Positions 34,302-43,818 are shown, numbered from the stretch's first letter. The stretch is 64,000 nt of DNA from SbD1 sp039679945 (GCA_039679945.1 JBDKTY010000081.1:44738-108737), one strand, 5' to 3'. Notes: generated by a model not told the origin, from the letters alone. Made by a program: numbers and translations.

Positions 34302-35036
34302 TCAGGAGACCTCACCGACAGAGATTTTCAGCTTTCCGCGCTCCTCCACCCGCTCTATCAGACCGTCGCGTATCCATACCACACGGTCCGACACATTGAG
34401 CATCTTGATATCATGGGTCGCGGAGATGATAGTCACGCCACGCTCGGCCGAGAGACTCTTGAGAAGTACTATGATCTCCTCGCCGGTGGTGAGATCGAGG
34501 TTCCCCGTAGGTTCATCGGCCAGGATGATGGCTGGATCATTTGCAAGCGCCCGCGCGATCGCAACCCTTTGCTGCTGCCCTCCCGACAGTTCGGACGGCT
34601 TGTGCCGGTGCCGCTCCGCAAGCCCAACCAGCCCGAGCAACTCCATTCCCTTCTCGGTATATTCGTCTCTTCCCATTCCGGCGAAGATCATGGGGAGGGT
34701 CACATTCTCGATGGCGCTCATCACCTGGATCAGGTTGAAGGTCTGAAAAATGTAGCCGATCTTGCGGCACCGAAGCCAGGCCAACTCGAATGCATCCAGT
34801 TGGGCGACGTCCACTTCATCTATGAACACACACCCGGACGAGGGCTTATCGAGTGCACCGATCATGTTAAAGAGAGTTGATTATCCGGAACCGGACGGGC
34901 CCATGATGGACAGGTATTCCCCGGCGCGGATGGCCAGGTCTATCCCCTTGAGGGCCTCCACCACGGTAGAGCCCATGCGGAAGGTTTTCGTAACCTCCGA
35001 GAGTCTCACTACGTTATGCGTAATCTGGTTGTTCAC
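34302..35036 (-). pseudogene. LolD/MacB-type ABC ATPase interrupted by a stop at the Walker A lysine
   Basis: Read from the GTG at 35036, the frame gives a normal 244-residue ABC ATPase: LSEVTKTFRMGS, then MGPSGSG, then a TAA (34881-34883) at codon 52, then STLFNMIGALDKPSSG. The frame is the same on both sides; only the codon for the catalytic Walker A lysine (expected AAA) is TAA. Downstream motifs are intact: Q-loop FQTFNLIQ, signature LSGGQQQRVAIARA, Walker B AIILADEPTGNLD, H-loop SATHD. An ATG at 34865 could restart a 187-residue fragment without Walker A, which could not hydrolyse ATP. It lies between two permease genes of one operon. Explanations: real nonsense mutation, sequencing or assembly error, or recoding. 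Confidence 0.85.
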
Positions 35037-35093
35037 GGTTCCATCAGCCCTGGATCAACTCACATGGGGCGGGCTTCCAAGCCTTCGAGATCG

Positions 35094-35738
35094 TTACTGT
35101 TCTGCCCGCATCGCGGAGGCCGGCCGCATCCTCGCGGCGACAAGGGCGGGATAAATGACCCCCACCGTTGAAAGAAAAACGGAGAGCAGCAGTGCCCACC
35201 CAAAAAGAATGGTCATCTCCACGGCGGGCCAGAATACCAGCGGTGGAGAGCCGAGCGTGAAAACCATCATCAGGGTTGCAGCGACTATTCCCAGGACATT
35301 CCCGGCAACCCCGGCAAAAAAACCCTGGTAGATGGCTTCCAGCACAAAAATCTTCATAACAAAACTATCCAGCGCCCCCAGGCACTTGAGCGTCCCAATC
35401 TCGCGAAATCTTTCCGTCACAGCCATTAGGTGGGCATTCACAACACCGGTCACGCATACGAGAAGAGACAGGATAGCGAGCCAGATTTCTTTCGGTCCCG
35501 TTCCAAAGCGTCCGCCGATCTGCTCGAAACCCTTCGCCAGAATCTTCTGCCGTGAGTCCTCATCGAGGTGCGGATAGACGGAGTTGAGTATCTCGTACCC
35601 CGCCCAGGTATAGACCACGAAAGATACGGCCAGCGTGAGCGTACCGATGGTTATCGCGGATCGGAAGAAACGGACCCGGAGGGAGTTGTAGGCGATTCTG
35701 GCGACCTGCCCCCAAGGCAGGATGATCTGCTTTTGCAT
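35094..35738 (-). CDS. Short FtsX-like ABC permease
   Basis: 214 residues. One N-terminal helix (about 27-48) is followed by a reduced periplasmic segment of only about 50 residues, then three helices with the FtsX block VTERFREIGTLKCLGALDSF and the C-terminal PALVAARMRPASAMRAEQ. MacB and LolC/E permeases are 400 or more residues with a large periplasmic domain; this one lacks nearly all of it. The first gene of the operon with the interrupted ATPase and the giant permease. A heterodimer of short and giant permeases is the simplest reading. Confidence 0.82.
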   Translation of the reverse strand: MQKQIILPWGQVARIAYNSLRVRFFRSAITIGTLTLAVSFVVYTWAGYEILNSVYPHLDEDSRQKILAKGFEQIGGRFGTGPKEIWLAILSLLVCVTGVVNAHLMAVTERFREIGTLKCLGALDSFVMKIFVLEAIYQGFFAGVAGNVLGIVAATLMMVFTLGSPPLVFWPAVEMTILFGWALLLSVFLSTVGVIYPALVAARMRPASAMRAEQ

Positions 35739-36114
35739 GGCAACACCAGTATGGGTTCAGAAAAGTCGCAGTATAATCTAAGTCTGAGTGCACGGATTAC
35801 GAGAATAGATCCGCGAATTATTCTTTTTTTGAAGAAGATAAATGCCGGATCATTCGGATTCTCACCACCGCGAATGGGTCAACCTTCGATCCCCCTCAAA
35901 TAACAGTTTTGCCCCGGGTACCGGGGCGCTCAATCCCGTTCGCTCGGGCGGAATAACCTCCGGGTCCGCGTGGTGAGGCGTAGTCAGGGAATAGCAGCAC
36001 TCGCCAGTTCCACTCTTCGATATGGAAGGCCGAACAGGGGCAGGGGCTGGCGTGAACAACGCGAAGTGAAGCCCATCGCTTTCAGGTTGGCCTCGCGCGG
36101 GGACATGCGAGGTT
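35739..36114. other. Intergenic region
   Basis: About 375 bp. The part next to the permease gene is AT-rich (35770-35850) and may hold its promoter. Around 36000-36060 there are diverged fragments of the dispersed repeats. No gene seen. Confidence 0.45.
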
Positions 36115-37242
36115 CTACTCGGCGCCGAGGAGGTTTTCAATCAGGCGGGCGGTGTTGGCGGCGCCGGACAGATTTACGGGAGCGACCCGCCGCAGGTAAT
36201 GGCTTCCCATGACGGATTTGATCTCTGATGCGAGCCGATCGGGGTCGGGGCTGTCAATAACCCTCAGCAACCCCAGATCCTTGAGCTTTTTCGCGCGCAT
36301 GCCTTGCTCGCGGTTCCGAGGAAAAGGATAGACGATAGCCGGGACCCCGGCGCTGAGAATATCCATGCAGGTATTGTAGCCGGCCATGCTTATGGATAGG
36401 TCCGCGCGGGCGAGTTCCGATGGAAAATCCAGGGAGAACGGGAGTACTTTGATCCGGGGATCTTCTTTAGCGAGATTTTCGAGCCTCGCCCTGTCGTCTC
36501 CCTCCATGAATGGCCCGGCAAAAACCTTCAGCGTGATGTCCTGCCTCCTGATTTTAGGCATGGCCAGTATCACCGCCGCGAGAAGATCGGAACCGACCCT
36601 TCCTCCCCCGCTGCTTGCCACGATGGTCTTCCCCTGCCCCGGGGGTCCCTTAAGATCCGCGGAGGGCCGTGCCACGAAGCCGGTATATTCGACCGGAATC
36701 CGAATGTGACCGGTCAGTGAAAACGTTTCATCCAGGCTCGCGACCTCGGGATCAGAGTGGACGAGAAGCAGGTCATAGTACTGATTCAGGAGGTCGACCA
36801 CTTCCTGCTCATATCCGGGTTTGTCCTTCTCCACCAGGATATCGCGGAGACTGCAGACAACCCTCGCGTACTGCCGCCCCTCCCTTGCCAGTTTCAAAAG
36901 AGGCATCAATTCGAACTTGAACTGGCGGCGGCCGAAAGGAAAAAGCTCGGTCAGAACGACGTCGGGGCCAAAAGACGAGAACGCATCCAGGAGAATTCGC
37001 ACCCGCTCGCCACGCACTTCTTCCAGGGCGCCGCCGCTGGAGTGCATGGCCTTGAAGTCAGGGTCCATCATGAGCGCCGGAAGGCAGAGCATCCTTACAT
37101 GCGGGGGCGTGGTAAAACCGACGAGTGATTCCCCTCCCCCGACAAAGAGTATCTCATGCCTGTCGAGCGCCCCGGCAATTTCCATGCTCCGGAAAAAATG
37201 ACCGATACCGAGCACATGCTGGCAGTAAAACAGAATCCTCAT
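36115..37242 (-). CDS. MurG-like (GT-B) glycosyltransferase
   Basis: 375 residues. N-terminus MRILFYCQHVLGIGHFFRSM matches GT-B enzymes of the COG4671/MurG-like group, with the HxxR-type GHFFRS motif. The C-terminal half has the nucleotide-sugar site: TIVASSGGGRVGSDLL, then ARADLSISMAGYNTCMDILS and GVPAIVYPFPRNREQGMRA. Such proteins transfer a sugar from a UDP- or similar donor to a lipid or secondary metabolite. The gene stands alone; no cell-wall or polysaccharide cluster surrounds it, so the acceptor is unknown. Confidence 0.85.
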   Translation of the reverse strand: MRILFYCQHVLGIGHFFRSMEIAGALDRHEILFVGGGESLVGFTTPPHVRMLCLPALMMDPDFKAMHSSGGALEEVRGERVRILLDAFSSFGPDVVLTELFPFGRRQFKFELMPLLKLAREGRQYARVVCSLRDILVEKDKPGYEQEVVDLLNQYYDLLLVHSDPEVASLDETFSLTGHIRIPVEYTGFVARPSADLKGPPGQGKTIVASSGGGRVGSDLLAAVILAMPKIRRQDITLKVFAGPFMEGDDRARLENLAKEDPRIKVLPFSLDFPSELARADLSISMAGYNTCMDILSAGVPAIVYPFPRNREQGMRAKKLKDLGLLRVIDSPDPDRLASEIKSVMGSHYLRRVAPVNLSGAANTARLIENLLGAE

Positions 37243-37649
37243 TGCGCTCCGATGACGTCGTCCCCAGATCCATTTGCTATCGCGGTTTAGCTGTCGCCGC
37301 GGTCATTTCCGACACTGTAGCCAATTTAAGATGATGATTTGAGCACAGCCAGGCGGTAAATGAGGAGAAGTCTTTCCCGACTGCTTTTGGCTGGCGGGGT
37401 GGAAAGCCCGCCCAGTGAGTCCTTACCATCCTCTGTCTTGTATGCGGTCAAATAACCGGGGACGAGTGGCGTAATGGAAAACCCGCCCCGCCAGATCTTG
37501 GATCACCGGCACTGCGATAGGGGGTACTTTCATTTCTCAATTCTACGACTCTCCACAATGTAAGCCTGGACTCCGGAGTTCCCGCCGGGCCGTTCCTCTT
37601 GGTGTTCCCGGGCTGGTGTGGCCAAAAGGCAGTTCCTCGCCATCCAGTG
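37243..37649. other. Intergenic region with inverted repeats
   Basis: About 400 bp between two minus-strand genes. A short hairpin GGCGGG...CCCGCC lies at 37393-37412, and its left arm can also pair with CCCCGCCAG near 37490. No gene seen. Confidence 0.45.
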
Positions 37650-38294
37650 TTACTGCACAATAATGATGCCCGCCAGGGTCCCCTTCGGCACGTTCTCGGG
37701 ATTCGCGCCGCTTCCTATGGGATATATCTCCCAGCCCGCCAGGGCGACCATTCTATAGACATCGATTCCGACCGCTTCCATCGAGGGACGCGCGATAAGC
37801 GAGAATCTGCACTTGTCGCCCTTCATGGCCTGGCAGTCTTTTTGCTGTCCGCAGAAAGTATGCCTGCAGGACCCCGCGCCAAAGCCGAAAGCAAGGTAAT
37901 GGCCGTCGTAGAATGCCATGGATTCTATTTCCGAGACGATTTTATAAACCTGCTGGTAGACTTGCACCCTCTCCTTGATAGTTTCCTTCCTGCGCACGAT
38001 CACCTCGGGGGGCACATCCTTGGTGAAAAAGACCGCGCGGCTGTACTTCTTGAGAAGCTCTCTCAGTTCAGCGGGTGGCAGGGCGTTTGGCGGGCAGTGG
38101 GCCCCTGCTCCATAGCCGAAACACCGGGGAATCCGGCACTTGAGAATAACCCGCTCATCCACGGGGATATCTTCGGCCGCAACGACTTTTGCCCGGTCCG
38201 CGCCCAACTCCAGGGTCTTCTCAACATAACGCTCCAGGTCCTTATCAAGTGACGGTGCATTCATGTCGGCCTCGATCTTCTTTATCATCCCCAT
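37650..38294 (-). CDS. DUF2284 metal-binding protein
   Basis: 214 residues, ATG with AAGGGAGCC upstream. The cysteine-rich motifs CRIPRCFGYGAGAHCPPN and SCRHTFCGQQKDCQAMKGDKC match DUF2284, a predicted metal (probably Fe-S) binding domain found in anaerobes. The first motif has C-x4-C-x8-CPP spacing. The last segment ends in GTLAGIIIVQ. The family has no proven role; its members are often near redox or methyl-transfer genes. It faces away from mazEF. Confidence 0.85.
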   Translation of the reverse strand: MGMIKKIEADMNAPSLDKDLERYVEKTLELGADRAKVVAAEDIPVDERVILKCRIPRCFGYGAGAHCPPNALPPAELRELLKKYSRAVFFTKDVPPEVIVRRKETIKERVQVYQQVYKIVSEIESMAFYDGHYLAFGFGAGSCRHTFCGQQKDCQAMKGDKCRFSLIARPSMEAVGIDVYRMVALAGWEIYPIGSGANPENVPKGTLAGIIIVQ

Positions 38295-38442
38295 CTGGCT
38301 CCCTTATTGTGATTACAGTATTTCGGCATGCATTTATCCCGCCCCGGCCGAACCCGGCGCATCGGGCGACATCCATTATATCCATCCGTGGCGCGGATGC
38401 AAATCCATCAAGAAGGTGTAAACAAATACCGTGGGTCCGCGA

Positions 38443-38472
38443 TTGACATAATTTTCGCCATGGAATTATAAT
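38443..38472 (+). promoter_or_regulatory. Consensus sigma-70 promoter of mazEF
   Basis: TTGACA (38443-38448), 18-bp spacer, TATAAT (38467-38472); both hexamers are perfect consensus. The ATG of mazE is 33 bp downstream of the -10 box. Confidence 0.85.
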
Positions 38473-38483
38473 GTAATTACATT
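38470..38483. promoter_or_regulatory. 14-bp palindrome overlapping the mazEF -10 box, probable operator
   Basis: AATGTAATTACATT is a perfect palindrome that overlaps the last bases of TATAAT and the expected transcription start. Autoregulation by MazE or the MazEF complex at such a site is the known pattern for the family. Confidence 0.7.
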
Positions 38484-38505
38484 TTTACACCGGAGGAATT
38501 AGGCG

Positions 38506-38754
38506 ATGAAGACCCGTTTGGTACGTATCGGCAACTCGCGTGGAGTTCGACTTCCGAAGGTTCTCATCGAGCAGGCCGGTTTGTTGGACGAGGTGGAAGT
38601 AAATGTGCGGGAAGGTACCATAGTGATTGCGCGCGCACCCACACCTCGGGCTGGTTGGGCTGAAGCTGCCGCCGAAGTCCACGAGCGGGGCCGGGATCTT
38701 TTGCCCGATCCACCGGTTCCGGCTCAATTTGATGAAGAGGAATGGGAATGGTAA
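38506..38754 (+). CDS. mazE: MazE-type (AbrB-fold) antitoxin
   Basis: 82 residues. The N-terminal swapped-hairpin DNA-binding domain is clear: MKTRLVRIGNSRGVRLPKVL, with the NSRGVRLPK motif. The acidic C-terminal tail (FDEEEWEW) is the usual toxin-binding region. A CCGGAGGAAT ribosome site lies 10 bases upstream. It overlaps mazF by 13 bp. Confidence 0.93.
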   Translation: MKTRLVRIGNSRGVRLPKVLIEQAGLLDEVEVNVREGTIVIARAPTPRAGWAEAAAEVHERGRDLLPDPPVPAQFDEEEWEW

Positions 38755-39083
38755 TGGACGATACGGTCCGTCGCGGCGATGTCTTCCTCGTCAGTCCTGA
38801 TCCGACCAGCGGAGATGAAATCCGAAAAGCCCGCCCCTGCATCGTGATCTCGCCCGACGAGTTGAACGCGCACCTGAGAACATATATCGTGGCGCCGCTG
38901 ACGAGCGGGGGACATCCCTATCCATTTCGCATCCAATGCAGGTTCCAGGGTCGTTTGGGATACATCGTCCTTGACCAGGTCCGCACTATCGATTGCAGTC
39001 GCATGGCGCGGAAGCTCGGAAAAATCTCGGCATCCGCCCTGGCGCGCGCTCTGGCGGTTTTACGGGAAATGTTCACACCATAG
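38742..39083 (+). CDS. mazF: MazF-type endoribonuclease toxin
   Basis: 113 residues (or 109-111, as three in-frame ATGs occur within the first five codons). The family core VRRGDVFLVSPDPTSGDEIRKARPC is intact; conserved catalytic Arg is in the KARPCIVIS segment and the Thr/Ser in APLTSG. The end LDQVRTIDCSRMARKLG is typical. MazF cleaves mRNA at short sequences; its specificity cannot be predicted. The start lies inside the end of mazE, so translation is coupled. Confidence 0.93.
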   Translation: MGMVMDDTVRRGDVFLVSPDPTSGDEIRKARPCIVISPDELNAHLRTYIVAPLTSGGHPYPFRIQCRFQGRLGYIVLDQVRTIDCSRMARKLGKISASALARALAVLREMFTP

Positions 39084-39223
39084 CACGGAACCTGGGTCAT
39101 CGCGTTTGAACAGTCGCGAATATCCATGCGTCGAAAAACGGCAAGGGCAATCAGGCCGGTCACAAATTCGCCCCGTGCTTCGGCATGGCGGTGAGATCAT
39201 CGTTCGTTCATAAAGGGGACGCC

Positions 39224-40603
39224 GTGACAGGTACACTCGTCAAGAAATTTCAGGAAATAGTCGGGAAAGAAAACCTGTTCCAGGATGAGGCTGATCGGCA
39301 CGCTTATTCCTATGACGCCGCGGTCCTGGAATCGGTTATCCCCTCGCTGGTCCTGCGCCCGACGACCAGTGAGGCGCTTGGCAAGGCGGTCGGGCTGTGC
39401 AACCAGGAAGGCCTTCCGGTAACGGTTCGAGGGGCCGGCACTAACCTGAGCGGAGGGACGATTCCCACCAGTGGCGGCGTTGTCATACTCACCAACGCAA
39501 TGGACAAAATTCTGGAGATAAATGAAGAAGACCTTTACGCCGTGGTTCAGCCGGGAGTCATCACGGCCAAACTGGCGGCGGCGGTCGAGGCAAAAGGGCT
39601 TTTCTACCCTCCTGATCCGGGCAGCCAGGCCGTCTCCACCCTGGGCGGAAATGTCGCGGAAAACGCGGGTGGTCTCCGGGGGCTTCGCTATGGAGTCACG
39701 CGCGATTACGTGATGAGCCTGGAGTTTTTCGATGTGAACGGCGAACTGGTGAAAGCCGGCGCCCGCACGGTGAAGTGCGTCACGGGGTATAACCTCGGGG
39801 GATTGCTTGTCGGCTCCGAGGGCACTCTGGGCGTATTCAACAAGATCATTCTGAAGCTCATCCCGATGCCGGCCGCCAAAAAGGCGATGATGGCCATCTT
39901 CTCGGAAGTTGACAGAGCCACGGAAACCGTAGCCGCCATTATCGCCAACCGCATCGTTCCGGTTACGCTCGAGTTTCTCGACAATTTCACCATACGCGCG
40001 GTAGAGGATTACAGCCATGTGGGGCTCCCCGTGGATGCTGCCGCCCTGCTTCTCATCGAGGTGGACGGCCACCCGGCCCAGGTGGATGATGAGGCCGCGA
40101 AGGTGGAGGACATCTGCCGCCGGATGGGGGCCATCCAGGTCCGGGTCGCTCAAACCTCACGGGAGCGCGACAGCGTTTGGGAGGCCAGGCGCGCGGCGCT
40201 TCCCGCCCTGTCAAGGAGAAAGCCAACGACCGTTTTGGAGGATGCCACCGTGCCGCGGAGCAAAGTGCCCGCCATGATCCGCGCGATCGAGGAAATCGCC
40301 GCCAGGTTCAATCTCCAGATCGGGACCTTCGGGCATGCCGGCGATGGGAACCTTCACCCCACCATCCTCACGGACCGGCGCGACAAGGAAGAATGGACGA
40401 GAGTGGAGAAAGCTGTTGACGCCATTTTCGAACGGGCGCTCGCACTGGGGGGGACCCTTTCCGGCGAACATGGAATAGGCATCGCGAAATCCCGTTACAT
40501 GGAACTGGAGACCGGCCGGCCCACGATCCTTTATTCTCGTCGCATCAAGGCGGCCCTGGACCCGAAAAATATCCTGAATCCGGGCAAGATCATAGGAGGC
40601 TGA
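39224..40603 (+). CDS. glcD: FAD-linked oxidase, GlcD family (glycolate/D-lactate dehydrogenase)
   Basis: 459 residues from the GTG at 39224, six bases after AAAGGGG. FAD-binding type 4 (PCMH) domain: VTVRGAGTNLSGGTIPTSGG, then YPPDPGSQAVSTLGGNVAEN and GGLRGLRYGVTRDYV. The C-terminal cap has the family end LGGTLSGEHGIGIAKSRYM and ALDPKNILNPGKI. These flavoproteins oxidise glycolate, D-lactate or 2-hydroxyglutarate and pass electrons to a partner Fe-S protein, encoded here 4 bp downstream. Substrate not decided. Confidence 0.92.
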   Translation: MTGTLVKKFQEIVGKENLFQDEADRHAYSYDAAVLESVIPSLVLRPTTSEALGKAVGLCNQEGLPVTVRGAGTNLSGGTIPTSGGVVILTNAMDKILEINEEDLYAVVQPGVITAKLAAAVEAKGLFYPPDPGSQAVSTLGGNVAENAGGLRGLRYGVTRDYVMSLEFFDVNGELVKAGARTVKCVTGYNLGGLLVGSEGTLGVFNKIILKLIPMPAAKKAMMAIFSEVDRATETVAAIIANRIVPVTLEFLDNFTIRAVEDYSHVGLPVDAAALLLIEVDGHPAQVDDEAAKVEDICRRMGAIQVRVAQTSRERDSVWEARRAALPALSRRKPTTVLEDATVPRSKVPAMIRAIEEIAARFNLQIGTFGHAGDGNLHPTILTDRRDKEEWTRVEKAVDAIFERALALGGTLSGEHGIGIAKSRYMELETGRPTILYSRRIKAALDPKNILNPGKIIGG

Positions 40604-40607
40604 GACC

Positions 40608-41906
40608 ATGTACGATATGAAGAAGCTGGCTCTGCTTGTGAAGGAACTGGAAGACCAGCTCATGGTCTGCATGCGGTGCGGGTTGTGCCAGTCGGTATGC
40701 CCCGTTTATGCGGAAACGGGACGAGAGGCGGACGTGGCGCGGGGCAAGCTGGCGCTGCTCGACGGTCTTATCCGGGAAATGTTCAAGCACCCCGAGGGAG
40801 TCAGCGAGAGGCTCGGGCGCTGTCTTCTGTGCGGCTCCTGCTCGGCCAGTTGCCCGAGCGGCGTGAAGGTCCTTGACATCTTCCTGAAGGCCCGTGCCAT
40901 CCTGGTCGGCTACATGGGTCTCAACCCTGTGAAGAAAGCGCTTTTCCGGGGCATGCTCTCGCATCCCCGGCTTTTCGACAGCCTTGTCGAGTGGGGGGCC
41001 AGTCTCCAGGGCATTTTTGTAAAGCCCGCCGATGAACTGCTCGGCACGTCATGCGGACGGATGTTTTCCCCACTGGCAGACCGGCACATTGTGCCTCTCA
41101 CATCCATTCCTTTTCACAAAAGAGTCGCCTCCCGCGACTCTACCGGTCCATCGGGAGTGAAGGCGGCCTTCTTCGTCGGTTGCGTGGCCGACAAGGTCTT
41201 CCCGGGAGTTGCCGAGGCGGTCATAAAGAGTCTCGATCATGCCGGGGCAGGCGTATTCCTCCCCGGCAACCAGGGTTGCTGCGGGATTCCGGCGCTTTCC
41301 TCGGGTGACATGGAAAGCTTTCGAAGACTGGTGCGGCATAGCCTGGAAAGGTTCCCGGCCGGCAAATTCGATTGCCTGGTCACAGCATGCGCCACCTGTA
41401 CCTCGACAATCAAGAAGCTGTGGCCCCTTTTCGCGGGGGAGTTCAGCGGAGAGGAGCAGGCGAGGATAAGGGACCTGGCTGAAAGGACCATGGACATAAG
41501 CCAGTTCCTGGTCGACAGGATGGGCGTCGCACCGGTAGCGGGCGCCGAGGGCACGGATGGGAAACAACAGATTGTAACCTACCACGATCCCTGCCACCTT
41601 AAAAAGTCCCTCGGAGTGGCTTCACAACCGCGTGCCCTTATCAGCGCCAACCCGAATTACGTGTTCAAGGAAATGGCCGAAGCCGACCGCTGCTGCGGGT
41701 GCGGAGGGAGTTTCAACCTGCAGCACTATGACATATCCGCCTCCATCGGGAAGCGTAAACGGGACTGCATCGCCCAGTCCGGCTGCTCCGTGGTGGCGAC
41801 AAGCTGCCCCGCGTGCATGCTCCAGATAAATGATATGCTCTCCCGGGCGGGAGACCGAATCAAGGTAAAGCATGCGATCGAAATCTATGCCGATTGCCTG
41901 CCATAG
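40608..41906 (+). CDS. glcF: Fe-S oxidoreductase, GlcF family
   Basis: 432 residues with AGGAGG upstream. Two [4Fe-4S] motifs at the N-terminus: CMRCGLCQSVCPVYAETGRE and CLLCGSCSASCPSGVKV. Two CCG domains follow (GNQGCCGIPALSSG, and DPCHLKKSLGV with RCCGCGGSFN), as in heterodisulfide reductase HdrD-type and GlcF proteins. It accepts electrons from the FAD subunit and delivers them to the quinone pool or another carrier. It may be an electron source for the system encoded after 42 kb, but only proximity suggests this. Confidence 0.92.
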   Translation: MYDMKKLALLVKELEDQLMVCMRCGLCQSVCPVYAETGREADVARGKLALLDGLIREMFKHPEGVSERLGRCLLCGSCSASCPSGVKVLDIFLKARAILVGYMGLNPVKKALFRGMLSHPRLFDSLVEWGASLQGIFVKPADELLGTSCGRMFSPLADRHIVPLTSIPFHKRVASRDSTGPSGVKAAFFVGCVADKVFPGVAEAVIKSLDHAGAGVFLPGNQGCCGIPALSSGDMESFRRLVRHSLERFPAGKFDCLVTACATCTSTIKKLWPLFAGEFSGEEQARIRDLAERTMDISQFLVDRMGVAPVAGAEGTDGKQQIVTYHDPCHLKKSLGVASQPRALISANPNYVFKEMAEADRCCGCGGSFNLQHYDISASIGKRKRDCIAQSGCSVVATSCPACMLQINDMLSRAGDRIKVKHAIEIYADCLP

Positions 41907-42135
41907 TGGCAGTGGCACAGTTATTGAAGATAAAGGTTAAGATCTCTGGTGTTCTTTGACCGCGATATCGAGTTATGATCAAGATAAGCGATCGTCCAGG
42001 GGTATAAACTGCACATGCGCGTGGTTTGCTTCGCTCAAGGACGAACGGGAGTAAGCACCTCACTGCGCAAAGGGAAAAGCTGTTTCGCGAAAGGTATCAA
42101 AGCGACAAGAAACCAAAGTGGATGGAAGATAATTA

Positions 42136-43818
42136 ATGGAATTTGAGCCAATTCATCTTATTGAACTGCTGGACTTCCCACCCGACGATGGTTCCATATG
42201 GCTCGCCAACGAGAGGGTCGTAATCCAGAGCGCTAGCGCGCTTGGGATACTTCGCAAGGATCTGGTCCGGAACTACGGCATGGAAACCGCGCGTCATCTG
42301 ATTCTCCGAATGGCATACGCGCAAGGCTACCTGCAAGGATTGATGCTGGCAGAGCGGTATGGGCCCAAGGTTGCGGATCCTTCCGGTCCGATCATTTTCG
42401 GCCTTGAGGGTTTGGGAAAGCCGACAGTGGTAGTTCAGATTTACGATCCCGACGGACCAGCTTTCCACGAAGAAGCGCTCATTCACAAATCACCTGAGGT
42501 CGAACAGCATTTGCTTCTTTTCGGCAAAAGCGAGATACCGGTTTGTTGGAACGTCACCGGGTTTGCCAGCGGCTATCATTCCGCTGTTCGTGGCCAGCAT
42601 ATTTATTTCGAAGAGGAAACATGCGTGGCAAGAGGCGATTCCTGTTGTTACGTAGTCGGCAGAGAGGTTGCCGCTTCCCCGCCACCGTGCCCAACCGGTC
42701 AGACTAATCCTCCCGTGAACGGGTCAATGCCGGTGGATGATATTTTCAGCGATATTAGAGAAGAGATGAACCGGAAGTTTGAGGCCTTTCGAGAAAAAGG
42801 TTCTTCCGTTCAATCATCCCCTTCCGGAAATGGGAAAAATGATGACGATGAATCGCTGGACGAGGTCGAGCGGGCAATAGCTCTACCTGGAGAAGACCGG
42901 TTTATGGTGAGTGACCGCACCATGTCGGAGGCGGTTCATGCCGCCCTTCAGGTCGCGCCACTTCCCACGACAGTGCTTATCCAGGGTGAAAGTGGGACTG
43001 GGAAAGAATTCTTTGCTCATCTTATTCATCACCATAGTGGGCACACAAACGCTCCATTCGTTTCATTGAATTGCGCCGCCTTAACTGAAAGCCTCCTGGA
43101 GTCGGAGCTATTCGGGCATGTACGCGGAGCGTTTACCGGCGCCATTCGTGACAAGGTCGGCCTCTTGGAACTTGCCCGTGACGGGACTCTTTTCCTGGAT
43201 GAAGTGGGCGACATGCCCCTGTCCGTGCAGGCTAAGCTGCTGAGGGCACTCGAACTGCGGCGAATCCGCAAGGTTGGCGGCGAGGCTGACATCCGGATTC
43301 GTGCGCGCGTCGTCGCTGCCACAAACGTTGACCTCCAAGCCGCTATCGAAGCGGGAGTATTCAGGCAGGACTTATATTTCCGGCTCGCGGGCTTTGTAAT
43401 CCACCTCACGGCGCTCCGAGAACGTCGGGAAGCTATACCAATCCTGGCATACGAATTTCTGAAGAGAGCGACAAGCGCATTTGGGAAGAAGGTAGTCTCC
43501 ATAAGTCCGAAAGCCATGAGCCGGCTGATCCATCATACTTGGCCGGGCAATGTTCGCGAACTCAAGCACGCGATTGAACGGGCCATAATTGTCGCGACCA
43601 CGGCGGAAATCCGAGTTGATGATCTTCCGGGGAAAGGTTTTCAAAATGCGGGATATCCGGCACACACCCTCAATCTCAGGCAGAACGAACGTAGTCTGAT
43701 ATTACAAGCGCTACTAGAGGCAAAGGGGAACCGGTCGATGGCCGCGCGCAACCTGCATATCGATCCAGCCACACTCTGGCGTAAGCTGAAGCGCTACAAC
43801 ATCGATATCCCCAAATAA
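42136..43818 (+). CDS. XylR/DmpR-type sigma-54 activator
   Basis: 560 residues. The N-terminal effector module has a XylR_N domain (about 5-110: MEFEPIHLIELLDFPPDDG, RNYGMETARHLILRMAYAQG) and a V4R domain (about 115-175: GYHSAVRGQHIYFEEETC, ARGDSCCYVVGREV). A linker of about 80 residues leads to the AAA+ domain (about 260-490) with Walker A GESGTGKEF near 283, full GAFTGA loop near 329 and Walker B GTLFLDEVGDMP. The C-terminus is a Fis-type HTH (NRSMAARNLHIDPATLWRK). XylR, DmpR and relatives bind aromatic compounds directly through the V4R part and switch on degradation genes. It precedes the cluster with reductive-dehalogenase-like genes and is the obvious regulator of the promoter at 44471. 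Confidence 0.93.
   Translation: MEFEPIHLIELLDFPPDDGSIWLANERVVIQSASALGILRKDLVRNYGMETARHLILRMAYAQGYLQGLMLAERYGPKVADPSGPIIFGLEGLGKPTVVVQIYDPDGPAFHEEALIHKSPEVEQHLLLFGKSEIPVCWNVTGFASGYHSAVRGQHIYFEEETCVARGDSCCYVVGREVAASPPPCPTGQTNPPVNGSMPVDDIFSDIREEMNRKFEAFREKGSSVQSSPSGNGKNDDDESLDEVERAIALPGEDRFMVSDRTMSEAVHAALQVAPLPTTVLIQGESGTGKEFFAHLIHHHSGHTNAPFVSLNCAALTESLLESELFGHVRGAFTGAIRDKVGLLELARDGTLFLDEVGDMPLSVQAKLLRALELRRIRKVGGEADIRIRARVVAATNVDLQAAIEAGVFRQDLYFRLAGFVIHLTALRERREAIPILAYEFLKRATSAFGKKVVSISPKAMSRLIHHTWPGNVRELKHAIERAIIVATTAEIRVDDLPGKGFQNAGYPAHTLNLRQNERSLILQALLEAKGNRSMAARNLHIDPATLWRKLKRYNIDIPK

Noticed and set aside
41913..41928. TGGCACAGTTATTGAA, a sigma-54-like element upstream of the XylR-type gene
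   Set aside because: Spacing is right, but the -12 GC is GA and no upstream palindrome accompanies it. Possible but not supported enough.
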